Below are positions 44,707 through 55,474 of a stretch of DNA of 64,000 bases, in pieces. The DNA lies in assembly GCA_015501585.1 (NCBI GenBank), contig JADNRY010000010.1, forward strand, positions 310,001 to 374,000, in the 5' to 3' direction. The translations under genes were made by a program, and so were the position numbers. How positions within the stretch are numbered: the stretch's first letter is position 1; every line of letters starts with the position of its first letter. Below the pieces are notes generated by a model. The model was given only the letters and a program-made list of their open reading frames with translations, did no database searches and was not told the DNA's origin. This stretch comes from Rhodocollybia butyracea. Taxonomy: Eukaryota > Basidiomycota > Agaricomycetes > Agaricales > Omphalotaceae.

Positions 44707-47700
44707 CTAAAACATCGGCTTCACCGAAACTCCACGAATCAAACTCTGCTTCACCCAAGCCCAAGAAACATGCAAACTTTTACCTGCCGGTTTACCAGCC
44801 TTTGCCATGCATTTCGGGTCCTTGAACACAGCCAAATCAAACTCTTCATCCTGAGGGGCATGTTGCCATTCGTTACAAGCAATGACCTGACAGGCACCCA
44901 TCGCGAGAATGATAAGTGCAACTCCAGACGTGATCTTGCTTCTGTTCGAGATTGTATTAAGGTTTTCAAATTTGTTCACAGCATCCTGTCGATAATATGA
45001 AAATTAGTCCATGGTAAAACAAACTGGCAGGTGTTAACCGCACCATTCGATCCTCATTCTGCTCTGGAATGTAACCGTCTCCAACGCAGAGGATCGACAT
45101 GCCTGCGAACAACTTGACCGCAGCCGAATTATCCATAATGTTGACGAGATGATCAGGATCGGTGCCCCAGCGCAAGTTCACGGATTGTGACATCAAGATG
45201 TCCTCCCCGTCCACTGAAGGGAAAGAACCTTTAGGAAGAAGATAACGGCTCCAATCCTTGCCATCGGGCTATAGTCATATATACTTCAATCACAAGGATA
45301 GGAGTTGGAGAATGTGAAGAAAACTCACATCGTTAAGATTATCCTTGATCCAAGTCGTTGAGAGGCAAGGTACACCCAACGCCAGCGCGACGAGATACTT
45401 CGGTTTTTGGCATACATCATCCGCAATCACAAACACGCGTTCGACAGTGCGTTCCTCCGAAGCCTCGAACCACTGAACTTCCTTCTTCGTAATCTTCCAG
45501 CTCGTGGGCATCTGACTACTTTTACTCTTCCCTTTACCTTTCCTAGCCTTGCCTTTTCCCTTATCGTACGAGTAGGTACCACCGATCTGTAAAGCATCTG
45601 ACCAATCTTCAATCAAGGTCGTGCCATTCGCAATCATCGAAGCAACGATTTCGTCCTTTTCCTGGTTGGAGGTGATAATCACTGCGCATCCCTTGAGAAA
45701 GTCATCGGCATTTTCTGACAGAGTGGAATGCGTCGCCCAACGGTCAGACGAGTTGGTTACACCAGCCAAAATCTTCCGAGTAACCGGTCTGTCCTCCCAT
45801 TGAGTTTCAACTATATCAGGAGGGATACGAAGACTGGGAAATGGAAGATCGAAATTAGGTCCTTTAACGCAAGAAACAACGACCATGTCGTTCTTGACTT
45901 CCACAATTTTCCCCATTTTCTTCGTGCCTCTGTTATCCTGCACTTCATCCCCTATCCTGAGCTCAAGAGTGCGCATGCTTCCGGATCTCGCATTTTCAGC
46001 AGAGCCGTCGTCAAACTCAACTCTGTAGGTATCGCCTTTATGCTCCTGAGTCACCGTACCTATGAACCAGTGACCATCGGAGGCACTCAAAGCGAGTACT
46101 CGACATCGATAAGACGGAAAGATTCTGCTGGCCTTAACAGAAGCGAGGCTTTGAGAACGGGAAGCGCGTTTAGCACCAGCAGGGGTTTGGTTTGACTCCC
46201 GTTTCAAAGCTTTCCGCTGGACGGCAACAGATAACGCACGCTTGCGTTTTCGGCTGGATAAGGTAGATGTCGCGTCGTCTTCAGAAATTTCACCAAGTTC
46301 GGTAGCAGTATCTTCTTCTTTAACGTTTAATTCCTCATCCCCACTGTCGCTTTCCGCCATATTACGCTGGTTTTTGGTGGCACGATTGCTCTGCCTTAAA
46401 GGATGACGAGGATCCGATCGCGTTTCTCTAGCCTTTCCCTTCCGCTCCCCGGAGGTTCCGCCCTCGGTGACTAATTGCTTCGGTTTCGAGGAGGAAGCTA
46501 TAGCATTCACTGGCGTCGCCCTCCGTTTCCCTTCCGTTTTGGGATGCTGGAAGATCGAGTTAATGAAACGTGTGCACGGCATATAAGACAGATAAACATA
46601 CTTGGGAAAATGGTGGTGGCATTTGTGTTGCGGATGAGTCGCCTTTGACGCTGGTCCCTTTCCAACGACCAGACCGCGATTTGAGCACAGTAGAGGCGAA
46701 GTCATCTTCCTCATCGTCGAGGTCCATCGGTTGGGGCAAGGTCGTCACAGAGCGTTTCTTCTGTGGAGTGCGTACAGAGTCCGAAACCAGATGCTGAGGT
46801 GAGTGGGCTGGCGAAGAAATGGTCGCTTTATGAATAGCAGAGCGAGTACGAACAGTAGGGGGAACAATATCTGCCAATGGAATTTCCTGTGATGTAAAAG
46901 GAGGAATGGAAACTTCAGAGTCTGGCACAATATCGTCTCTGGCTGCTTTAGGAGTGGCAGAGGGTGCATGAGTAGTGGGAGGAATAATATCTGCCAATGG
47001 AATTTCCTGTGACGTAGGAGGAACAACGGAAGGAATTGACGCAGAGGTGGCTTCGTTGGAATCGCCGTGGATGATCTGAGTTTCCATACCTTCGTCCTCA
47101 AGAGCAACATGACCAGCGGGGTACTGAACAAGCGGAAATTGAAGCTCCTCGGGCTCTTCAGACTCACCAGATCTGACGAGCTGAGTTTCAACTTCTTCTT
47201 GAGAGCTAAAGCAAGGTTCAGGTATTCCTGCGGGATACTGGCGGTGCTCAGCGGGAGTGGATGTAGCGGAACTAGAGTCTTCCCAATTTCCCTCCTTCAA
47301 GAGCTTCATAATTCGGCCATCTTTTTCGGCCTTCAAATATCTTTCGCGCGTAGCAGGATCGGCTGCAGTATTGACTAGTGCGAGTAGGCCCGTGCGACCG
47401 TTCCATCGAGCATCTGAGACAGCGCTAGGGTCATCAGAATTAGCGGGCTGTGTGCTCTGTGTGGCGTGCGAGTCGGGCTGAGTAGGTTCCTCCTCGGGTT
47501 GAGTTGGTTCCTCTTCCTCGAGCTGAGTCGGTTCTTCCAAATCGATGTGCCCAAGATCGTACTGCGAAACAATCTGAGCTTGAGCTTCGTCCTCGTCGTT
47601 TTGAGATTCAAAATCTCCGCCTGACGCCTGATATTCCCTTTCACTGTCTTGGGACTGTGATTTAGCGTGAGGGGAAGATGATCCCACGGCCACTTTGATG

Positions 47701-48372
47701 CTGTTAAGACGTCCTGGACTGCTACTTCCCCAGTTTGAATATTGCATTTCCTGTTCGGACGCTACACCAGAAGATAGATCTTTAAGTGGAAGCGCCCCAA
47801 CTTTACACCCGCCAAAAGGGCCAAGCGATTGGGCAGAGTTGGGACGAGAATTGTAGGTGGCAGACTGGAAAGTGGTAACGATAGGTGTAGATGCATGGCT
47901 TTTATTGGAACTCTGTGAAAGGGATGTCAAGAAAGGAGATGGTAGCGTGTATGGCGACCTTTAGCATACCTCCTTTGACCTAGGAGATCCACGTTCGTGT
48001 TGTGGACAAAGCACAAACGGTCCAAGCTTGGAGGCCTCAGCAGAAGAGCCGTAATTTTCCTTTTGTGAGCCATCTATCCCTTCTTCGGCTTCTCCATCCT
48101 CGCCAAAATGCTGTGTCTGGCTCGTTGGCTGGCCTTGTCCTAGCGCAAGCAAGCTAAGTCGACGGGGCTTCAGATCGACTTCAAATTGAGGAGAGTCTAA
48201 AGATTGATGCTTCACAGACGCTTGCTGTGAGTCTTCCAGCTGACTTTCTGGTCCTCCACTGGCCAGCAATTTTGCCAAATCTTGCGAGCCTTGAGACTCT
48301 TCTGCTTCACTGTGAAATGATTTAATGGTGAAAATAAGAAAAGGCTCCAATTGCCTACCTTGTAATCCCCAT
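44707..48372 (-). CDS. Crb2/Rad9/53BP1-type DNA damage checkpoint mediator (Tudor + BRCT)
   Basis: Starts with a 14-bp exon (MGIT-) at 48372, spliced to SEAEESQGSQDLAKLLASGG. The N-terminal half is dense in SQ/TQ sites (ESQGSQD, LEDSQQAS, EEPTQPEEEPTQPD, SHATQSTQ), the targets of ATM/ATR-type kinases, and repeats SQEIPLADI(I/V)PPT twice. Then a Tudor domain: SDGHWFIGTVTQEHKGDTYRVEFDDGS...LRIGDEVQDN, which in Crb2/53BP1 binds methylated histone H4. Two C-terminal BRCT repeats follow: FLKGCAVIITSNQEK...VPCLSTTWIKDNL, and SGVALIILAMGACQVIAC...LHVSWAWVKQSLIRG. Order and spacing match Crb2/Rad9, which recruits Chk effector kinases to DNA breaks. Confidence 0.92.
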
Positions 48373-48697
48373 CTGATTGACGAAAAGACAACTCGATGCA
48401 AAGTAATTTCCAGCCCACAAATGGAAGACTAGGAGGAGAAAGACACTTCAGATTATCGTGGAGAGAATAGAGCTGTAGATTGGAAGCAATTTTTCAGTAT
48501 TATAACGCGTATCTAGTCAAGGCAAACGCGGGCAAAGTCCAACTTCTGGTCAGGAGAAAATCAATGTGGCGATTAACCGTCACGTTAGGCGGAAACTCGG
48601 CATCAATAGCCGGCGTTTGTTCTTTCTCTCAACTTGTCACTATACCATATTACGTTTCGCCTGCGCTGGTCGCCGTGCACAAAGCTCTTAACTCAAT
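48373..48697. promoter_or_regulatory. Divergent promoter region
   Basis: 325 bp between the checkpoint mediator (minus) and the single-pass membrane protein (plus). A plus-strand frame that begins here in another phase (48480-48899) is probably chance. No TATA box was clear. Confidence 0.4.
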
Positions 48698-50407
48698 ATG
48701 CCTACACTTCGGCCTGATAACCCTGATGAAATCACACTTTACAAGTCTAATATGCGTTCCAAAATTCGAACTTCAGAAGACATCCATAAACTCATTAGAG
48801 AGAAATACACAGACCTTCCAGTTCCAATCCCAGAAACTGGGCTTTCTACAGTTCATCCTTTACTCGCCTTTCCTAGCACGATCTCTCGAACTACCCTAAC
48901 GCCTATTGTCACAGTACCAGCCCTCGCGATCCCTTCAAATATTTTCTCGCCAGCTCCATTACTCGTCACGCCTACCACTCTCAATCTCGTGTCTAGTACC
49001 CACGCTACTACGCCTACTACGCCTACCTTGAAGTCTTCTCCTGTTTCTTCTTCCTCCCAGGTCTTATCTTCGCCGAACACCGCTGCTCAGTCTTCATCGA
49101 TTTCACATAAGCTCCCTGTCACTATCATTGCTGTTCTCGCTGTTGGTTCGGCGGTCTTCTTGTTAGGTATCTTCATCATTGTTAAAGCTTGCACTCGTCC
49201 TACCCATCGTGCACGGCCAAAGCCGTCTCTACCCATTCTAGACGAAGCCTTTTGCGACGATGATTTGTACAGTGTTACGAAACTAGACTCGCCTATTTTT
49301 GGTGGTAAAGAACAGATGTCGCAGAACGATAGTGGCTTGCCCACTTGGACTTGGACGCAGTATGCCGATGCCAGGACAGAAACTGTACCGCCACTTCTTT
49401 ATTCGACGTCCGACCACAAAGGGTCCTACAATGCCGACGGTGCCCTTCATGCTCTCCATCCCATATCTTCAGACGTTGGCGCAAATGACTTTTTGTTTCC
49501 TCGTCCGCCTCCATCCCAGAGCGTGCCTACTACACTGGTCTCTCATTTCGGGATGCCCAACGTGTTGACTACCGCAGCGAGTAGATTCTCAATTGCTCGG
49601 TCGTTATCTGTGTACCCGGCTTCTCCAGTTGAAAAGAACTATACCGCAGATGGTCACCCGATAATTCAGCGAAGTTCGAAAATTGCTCTAAGAAGAAGCG
49701 ATAGTCGATCGTCAAGTGACTCGCTTGCGTATGACGCTACAGAATTGAAATCGCCTCAGTTTCTGGCACATTTTCAGACTGAAGCTCCCACCGCCCCTGT
49801 AGGTAGGACTCGTATCAAGTCGTCATATTACACGCCTGGGTCTTATCCCCGTATGTCGTCACTGCCTTCTTCCACGTCCATGAAGAGCTCAAAAACGAAA
49901 ACGGAAGACGTCGTTGAATTCAACATCCAAGAGCTACCTCCAATTCAACGGACTGATTCCCGCAAGGCTAGGGATACGAAGGCGCTTACTTCTGCTTTAG
50001 GAATAGCATCTCCGACGATGGAGACGATTCCACTCTCTCCGGCACAGACACTCTATCCTGATGACTCTCTTTCGGTAGTGGATATGAAAAGACTACCTAG
50101 CCAAAAACATCAGCACAAACCCGCAGCAGCAGTGGCAATGAGCACTGTGGATACAAGTACTGCCCTGGGAAGTCTGATGTTAATGGGTTTCGGAACGACT
50201 GACCGTTCTCTTTCAAGTTTAGCCACAGTTCCACTTCATGATAAACCTCCGCGTGTGCCCTCTCCTCCACCTATGCTTTCGTTGGCGCAGATGGGCCTTG
50301 AGAATGCAAACCCGGAGGCGTTCGTAAATTACCGCAGCCCAACGTATAGCATATTCGGTTTATACGGCGACTCAGACAGGAGGAGCATGCACAGCAAGCC
50401 TGGATAA
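48698..50407 (+). CDS. Single-pass membrane protein, Ser/Thr-rich, unknown function
   Basis: Single exon, 569 codons, ATG at 48698. No signal peptide: it begins MPTLRPDNPDEITLYKSNMR. A Ser/Thr/Pro-rich segment of about 90 residues (TTPTTPTLKSSPVSSSSQ) precedes one TM helix at about residues 139-163 (LPVTIIAVLAVGSAVFLLGIF) with a basic stop-transfer. The cytosolic part of about 400 residues is Ser/Pro-rich, with NVLTTAASRFSIARSLSVYPASP, SLMLMGFGTTDRSLSSL and a final FVNYRSPTYSIFGLYGDS. The layout recalls basidiomycete membrane sensors of the cell wall (mucin-like, one TM, phospho-rich tail), but without a leader peptide. No family recognised. Confidence 0.75.
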   Translation: MPTLRPDNPDEITLYKSNMRSKIRTSEDIHKLIREKYTDLPVPIPETGLSTVHPLLAFPSTISRTTLTPIVTVPALAIPSNIFSPAPLLVTPTTLNLVSSTHATTPTTPTLKSSPVSSSSQVLSSPNTAAQSSSISHKLPVTIIAVLAVGSAVFLLGIFIIVKACTRPTHRARPKPSLPILDEAFCDDDLYSVTKLDSPIFGGKEQMSQNDSGLPTWTWTQYADARTETVPPLLYSTSDHKGSYNADGALHALHPISSDVGANDFLFPRPPPSQSVPTTLVSHFGMPNVLTTAASRFSIARSLSVYPASPVEKNYTADGHPIIQRSSKIALRRSDSRSSSDSLAYDATELKSPQFLAHFQTEAPTAPVGRTRIKSSYYTPGSYPRMSSLPSSTSMKSSKTKTEDVVEFNIQELPPIQRTDSRKARDTKALTSALGIASPTMETIPLSPAQTLYPDDSLSVVDMKRLPSQKHQHKPAAAVAMSTVDTSTALGSLMLMGFGTTDRSLSSLATVPLHDKPPRVPSPPPMLSLAQMGLENANPEAFVNYRSPTYSIFGLYGDSDRRSMHSKPG

Positions 50408-50560
50408 ATAGATCTTAGCGGGTAGATTGTATTACATAAGCGTTATCAACGCGCAGCCATTTGATATGTAAAAGTGGGGCTAGAAGATTCAACTTGTCTC
50501 TTTGAAACCACGTCCCAGAGAACTTGTTGACCAAGTTCCTTCTTCTCATACCCACTCGTC

Positions 50561-52047
50561 ATGTCTATACCTCACAGTTCCTGCAACCCGTTCAAAGCAG
50601 AGGCAAATGATTTACGTGAAGAGGCTGAACTTGGTCTCGCGACTGGTCCTTCTCCAGTCCCTTCATTATGCGGCATACCTTTGAAATATATATCGTAAAT
50701 TTTCTCGGTCGTTCTTCTTATTACCATGCTCACAGTACGCGCAGATTAATAACGCTCGCGGTCCAAAATTCGATCCTCGGGTTAATCATGCACTATTCTC
50801 GTGTCTCAACACCCTCATCGAGAACTTACTCTGCGGCCACCGCTGTCATGATGAATGAAGTGCTCAAGGGCTCGATCTCAATAATAATTGCATTCTATCG
50901 CGTAGAGCCAGGCGGCGATGCACCAGAGTCTCCGTTTTTCAGCATCTTTCGACCCAGGGTGTTCATGATTAAATGTAGAAAGCTATCCAGAGATATTCTG
51001 AGCGCTGATTGCTGGAAGCTATCGATACCCGCAGTGCTATATGGTATGTTCTTACCATTCATTTCGCATTGACACTCATCTTTCCTTCTCCAGTCATCCA
51101 AAACAACCTCCAATATGTTGCAGCTTCGAATTTACCCGCAGCGACCTTTCAAGTTTCATATCAAATGAAGATCCTAACCACCGCGGCATTTTCAGTTCTG
51201 TTATTGCGCAAAAAGCTCACTTCGTTACAATGGGTTAGTGCTACATTTGTCCCATATTCAAGTGCAGTTCTAACTGGTTCTCTATCAGATTTCTCTGCTA
51301 GCATTAGCTATTGGTGTTGGCATTGTTCAAATTCAGTCGGGCGTAGCAACGCATCACGGGTCCTCCGCAGAGTTGACCTCAATGAACGGCAGCAAAGGTT
51401 TCCTTGCTGTCGTAGCAGCTTGTTTCACGTCGGGACTGGCTGGAGTTTACTTTGAGATGGTGTTGAAAAACTCACAAGCCGATCTTTGGGTTCGCAATGT
51501 CCAGCTATCACTCTTTTCTCTACTTCCCTGTGTCGCCCATATCCTCTTCAGCGGCTCTACCGTAACCATCGGCTCATCTGGATGGTTCCACCATCTTTTC
51601 CGAAACTTTGGTGTATGGGCATGGGCTACAGTGTTGGTTCAAGTTTTTGGCGGTTTGGTGACTGCAATGGTCATCAAGTACTCGGACAATATCCTCAAAG
51701 GTTTCGCCACCAGTTTGAGCATCGTCATCTCGTTCCTGGCTTCCGTCGCGCTTTTCGATTTCCGTATGACCTGGCCATTCGTTATTGGCTCTGCGGTCGT
51801 CCTCAACGCGACTTGGCTGTACAACCACCATCCCCAGAACATCAGAGTCATCACTGGTCGTGACTTGAGACTATGGACTGTTTCTTTCCAGGAGAAATGG
51901 AGGGGACCTGGAGAAGTTTCGCCTCGAACCCCGACTGTTTGCCCTGTATACGAAGTCACCTCGTCTTCAATCTCGCGTACAGGATCGTTAATATGTTTAT
52001 CAGCCTCCGCCTCTGCTTCAGATTTGCACGAAAAACTTTCCTATTAA
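50561..52047 (+). CDS. UDP-galactose transporter (SLC35A/NST family)
   Basis: Imports UDP-sugar into the Golgi in exchange for UMP. Exon 1 is 50561-50694 ([18 protein letters not shown]...GIPLKYIS), exon 2 from 50745 ([21 protein letters not shown]), then [53 protein letters not shown] and [14 protein letters not shown]. It continues [62 protein letters not shown] and ending helices. NNLQYVA..N and [11 protein letters not shown] are signatures of SLC35A. The tail after [11 protein letters not shown] is soluble and Ser-rich. Exact sugar specificity cannot be set. The sequence just after its stop is duplicated at 60.1 kb. Confidence 0.9.
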
Positions 52048-52059
52048 ATTATCTTTTCG

Positions 52060-52315
52060 ATCTTCGTACCCGTCGAGCGTTTTCGACTTTTCTGTCGTTC
52101 TTCGCGTACCCTTTCCTTAATTCTCCGAAGCCCTTGCTTCCATGGACACTCACTAGTAGATCATAACAATTTAATACCACTCCACATTCACTTGTAATCC
52201 TGGATTCGCGAACAACCACAATTCAGTTGTCTAATCCACCGAGCTCGTCAACTATGTTACTTATCGCATAAACACTCCATTTCCTACTTACGAGCGTCAA
52301 GACTTTGCAAAGTTT
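52060..52315. repeat. Left copy of a duplicated intergenic segment
   Basis: About 250 bp similar in the same orientation to 60126-60394. Shared words include CTCCACATTCACTTG, GAGCTCGTCAACTATGTTAC (AAGCTCGTC... on the right) and ACTCCATTTC. It begins just after the UDP-galactose transporter stop; its right-hand partner abuts the NAD(P) transhydrogenase stop. Both look like the original convergent 3' region of those two genes. Confidence 0.7.
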
Positions 52316-52563
52316 AAGACGATGGAAAAATGTAACCGCGTTATGTAACGCGCGCCAAGCGTATAACAAGCATACGTCATGAGCTTTTTCAGCGCTAGTT
52401 ACCTCAAAATGGTTATCACTCGCCTTTTCTCAATCTCGCGTTTCCTCGCGTTTTCTCGCTATTTATCGACCCTACTAAAAGTCGAACGAAGTTTCTAGGA
52501 GGCCCACTCTGAAACGATAGGTACGATGGCTCAAAGACGTGACATTAGCCCCCTTTCTGGATG

Positions 52564-52570
52564 TATAAAA
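52564..52570 (+). promoter_or_regulatory. TATA box of the 52630 gene
   Basis: TATAAAA 60 bp ahead of the ATG at 52630. Confidence 0.55.
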
Positions 52571-52629
52571 GCCCGAATCGCTGTCCAGATTCCACATCTC
52601 TCTTCATCTTCTCCGCATTTATTTAAATT

Positions 52630-53687
52630 ATGAGCTCATCGAGTGTGAGTCCTGCTCAATTCTGCTCTCGCTTTTACTGATACTGGTTAGACTCCACGGG
52701 CTGGCCCTCTAATCCTTCATCTCCGTTGACCAATCCTGGACTTCCCTTTTATACCCAAGGGGTGCGCCTTTAAACCTTTGAATTTTCGTATATGCTGACT
52801 CTTGTGGAAAGCAGCACGCCCAATACTCATCGATAGGATCTTCCCAGTCCCCCATGGCAGAACCGACCTCTCCTACCTCTGAGTTGCCAAGCGATCCTCC
52901 ACCCTCGCCGGCCAATGCTCTCGTGTCACAGTCCCACTGGTGGGACATCGACATCTCCAAGTGGGTATTCTGGTCACAATGCCTCGTTAGTAACCCGCTT
53001 GATTTTCTTTTTAACACTGACGCTGGTGTAGCACAGCGCAATAGTTGGTTTCTCAGTCCAGATAGGAGTCGTCGCTATTTTTCAGACGTCTTGGCCATTG
53101 TGGGCTCGGATTGCACCCCCCGTTTGTGCTGTGTCCTTAGTATGCGTCTCAGAAGCAGTAAGGGGATATAGGACCCGTCGCACCATCAAAGACGTGGTCC
53201 AGGAGCACCAGCATTGGGTGTCGAAGGAAATGCTTCAACACGTTGTTGAAGGAATAGAGGGTCGGAGGAAGTACGTAGCTTTCATCGCACCGCTTACAAT
53301 CCTACTGATTGATATATTTCAGCGCGTTCGGGGCGATGTACGAGACCTGAAAGGACTACGCATCCAATTGGTTCATTACTTCGACGTCGTGCAAAACGAA
53401 GATATCAAGAATGAGATCGCAATCCTGCTTCGGTCGGTGACCCATCAATTCACTCTGTCCTCTCCTTTTGAATAACAATATCTTCCTCGTTTGTCCTTAG
53501 TCATACTGCAGTATACGCAGAAATGGAAAAGGACAAGGTCGCTCTGGCGTCCAAGCAAGATATCGCAGCCCTGCTCACACAGGTGTCCCAACTCGTGTTT
53601 AAAGCTGGAGTGAGTTTTTACTCTTAGTCTAGATTATCGGCAACTTGAATTTACCCTCTTTATCAGATGTCAGCGACGCGCCACTAG
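52630..53687 (+). CDS. Small predicted two-TM protein, unknown function
   Basis: Reconstructed from small exons: MSSS-NSTGWPSNPSSPLTNPGLPFYTQG-HAQYSSIGSSQSPMAEPTSPTSELPSDPPPSPAN, then WWDIDISKWVFWSQCL-HSAIVGFSVQIGVVAIFQTSWPLW, ARIAPPVCAVSLVCVSEAVRG, EHQHWVSKEMLQHVVEGIEGRR-NAFGAMYE, and a coiled region VYAEMEKDKVALASKQDIAALLTQVSQLVFKAG ending at 53687. A Pro/Ser-rich N-terminus, two hydrophobic segments and a helical C-terminus. Not recognised. Its last exon and 3' flank (from about 53608) recur upstream of every F-box-like copy that follows, so it sits on the edge of the duplicated unit. Some exon phases are uncertain. Confidence 0.5.
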
Positions 53688-53864
53688 TTCATACGCTGGT
53701 ACTCATCTATCACTCCCCTTCCTTCCGTCCTTATACATACTTACACTATATCGCTACCACCAAGCTAGTACCACAACCGCAGACGAGTTGACCCTTGTTT
53801 GTAGTTACATAATATAATTCGATCTCCTATGTGAAGTAATTGGCAACCTTTGCTGCGTATTCTC

Positions 53865-55144
53865 ATGTCTTCCGACCTCCCTCCAGAAATTATTGAGAAA
53901 ATAGTACGACAAGTATGGTACTCTTGCCTGTCACCAGATGAACGAATCCTCTTCATGACAGCCTGCCCTCGGCTCAGCAGGACATGGAGCTCTCAGTATG
54001 CTAGGATCGCCTCTACTACCATTCACATCCCCTGTATGAATTACCTGCTTTATCTAGCTGGAATCATCCGGACTCGTAAATCATTGATTTATGACTGGAA
54101 ACATCTCAGAACAGGTGCACGGTCCATTATCTGTTTCCTCGATTTGCGTACAAGTATACTGGACTACTACTCTTACACTGTCTGGCATATCTTCGCTCAC
54201 ATGGGTAACTATATTGGTATTCGGACCTGTTTCCCTAGCGTTCAACAGCTCTCTTTTGAGACTGCCTTTCTTCCAATTGCGTCCCAGCCACAGATAGGTC
54301 ATACTCAGATGGCTATCATATTTGACCGTAATCAGCCTCCGAATCCTCGTAGAGGCTGCCTTCAACTCAGCATGCATTTTAATGTCACCATCTATGACCC
54401 TTTTCGCGCTGGACTATCTTGGTCTGGACTCGGACCTTGGACTCTGAACGGTTACCTTTTTCTCCTATATTTTTATCAGATTTATCACGGTGTTTTCCAT
54501 ATGGAGAATCCCCCGCGATACACAAAGGAGGACCCAATTCGAGATGGCAAGGGCTTTATTTTAAATCGTCTTCTAAAAGATCTTCAAACCTGTGGAATCC
54601 GTGGAGACCATCATATCTGTGCAAGCCGGAGTAGTGTCTTCAGGGAGACATCGCGAATGGAAGACCGCATGGGTATTAACCATTATCTATGGTTAGTTGG
54701 ATTAGCCGCACCTGGTGAGTGTGTCATTCTTCGATTATATGTGACTGAAGTCGCGAATCAGAACGAGAAGTCTCCGAACCAGGAAGGATGGAAACACAAA
54801 CCGCGGCCTACAAATCAGGAGAGGGAGGATTCTTCCATAGAATCGCCTTAGGAATCTGGAATCGTTTAAGCTATTGGAGCAACAAGATCATTCTTACCGC
54901 AGGTCAGTTTACTTCTTCCTAAATCTGGTTGGAAAAAATTTCATACTTTAAAGTTCCCCCAGCTATAAATCTCGATCCCGGTACATCGTATCGGCCCAAG
55001 TTTGAAGTTGGCAGCCCACACCACAGCCAAGAGATAGAATGGTGGGTTATCAAATACTCAGACGGAAGATTAGAACCTTCTCGGCCTTATTCAAAGAGGG
55101 CCTTCTTTCGCCTAGAGCAAAGGCAGATGTTCCTGCGGGAATGA
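53865..55144 (+). CDS. F-box-like protein, array copy 1 (shortened C-terminus)
   Basis: Exons 53865-54714, 54762-54902 and 54963-55144 give 390 residues. The N-terminus SSDLPPEIIEKIVRQVWYSCLSPDERILFMTACPRLSRTW is F-box-like, as in large basidiomycete F-box families that may recruit targets to SCF ubiquitin ligases. The middle region (LDYYSYTVWHIFAHMGNYIGIRTCFPSVQQLSFET) is unassigned. Exon 2 encodes EREVSEPGR...GFFHRIALGIWNRLSYWSN, and exon 3 INLDPGTSYRPKFEVGSPHH...WWVIKYSDGRLEPSRPYSKRAFFRLEQRQMFLR. The next donor is GAATG where copy 2 has GTATG, so the frame runs into a TGA at 55142 and the last 18 residues of copies 2 and 3 are lost. The start is the second in-frame Met-like position, the first ATG. 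Confidence 0.72.
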
Positions 55145-55474
55145 AGACTGCAAAGATTCAATTGTGTCATGCGCGACTCCTTCAACATCCCTCCAGAGTT
55201 CGAACGAGATATCGCACACGGGCTTCCGAACTCAGGTTTGAAGCGTTTGTCCTCTCTTAGCCTCTTTATCAGATATCAGCGACGCACCATCGGTTCTAGT
55301 TCATACGCTGGCGCTCATCCGTCACTTTCCTTCCTTCCGTCCTTACCCATATTATCTTACACTATATTGCTACCACCAAGCTACCACAACCGCAGACGAA
55401 TTGACTCTTGTTTGCAGTTACATAATATAATTCGATCTATGTAAAGTAATCGGCAACCTTTGCTGCGCATTCTC

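Noticed and set aside
54715..54851. Copy 1 F-box protein ending in TEVANQNEKSPNQEGWKHK (reading through)
   Set aside because: Splicing at GTGAGT and at the CAG before AACGAGAAG gives a sequence shared by all three copies; the readthrough tail is not shared.
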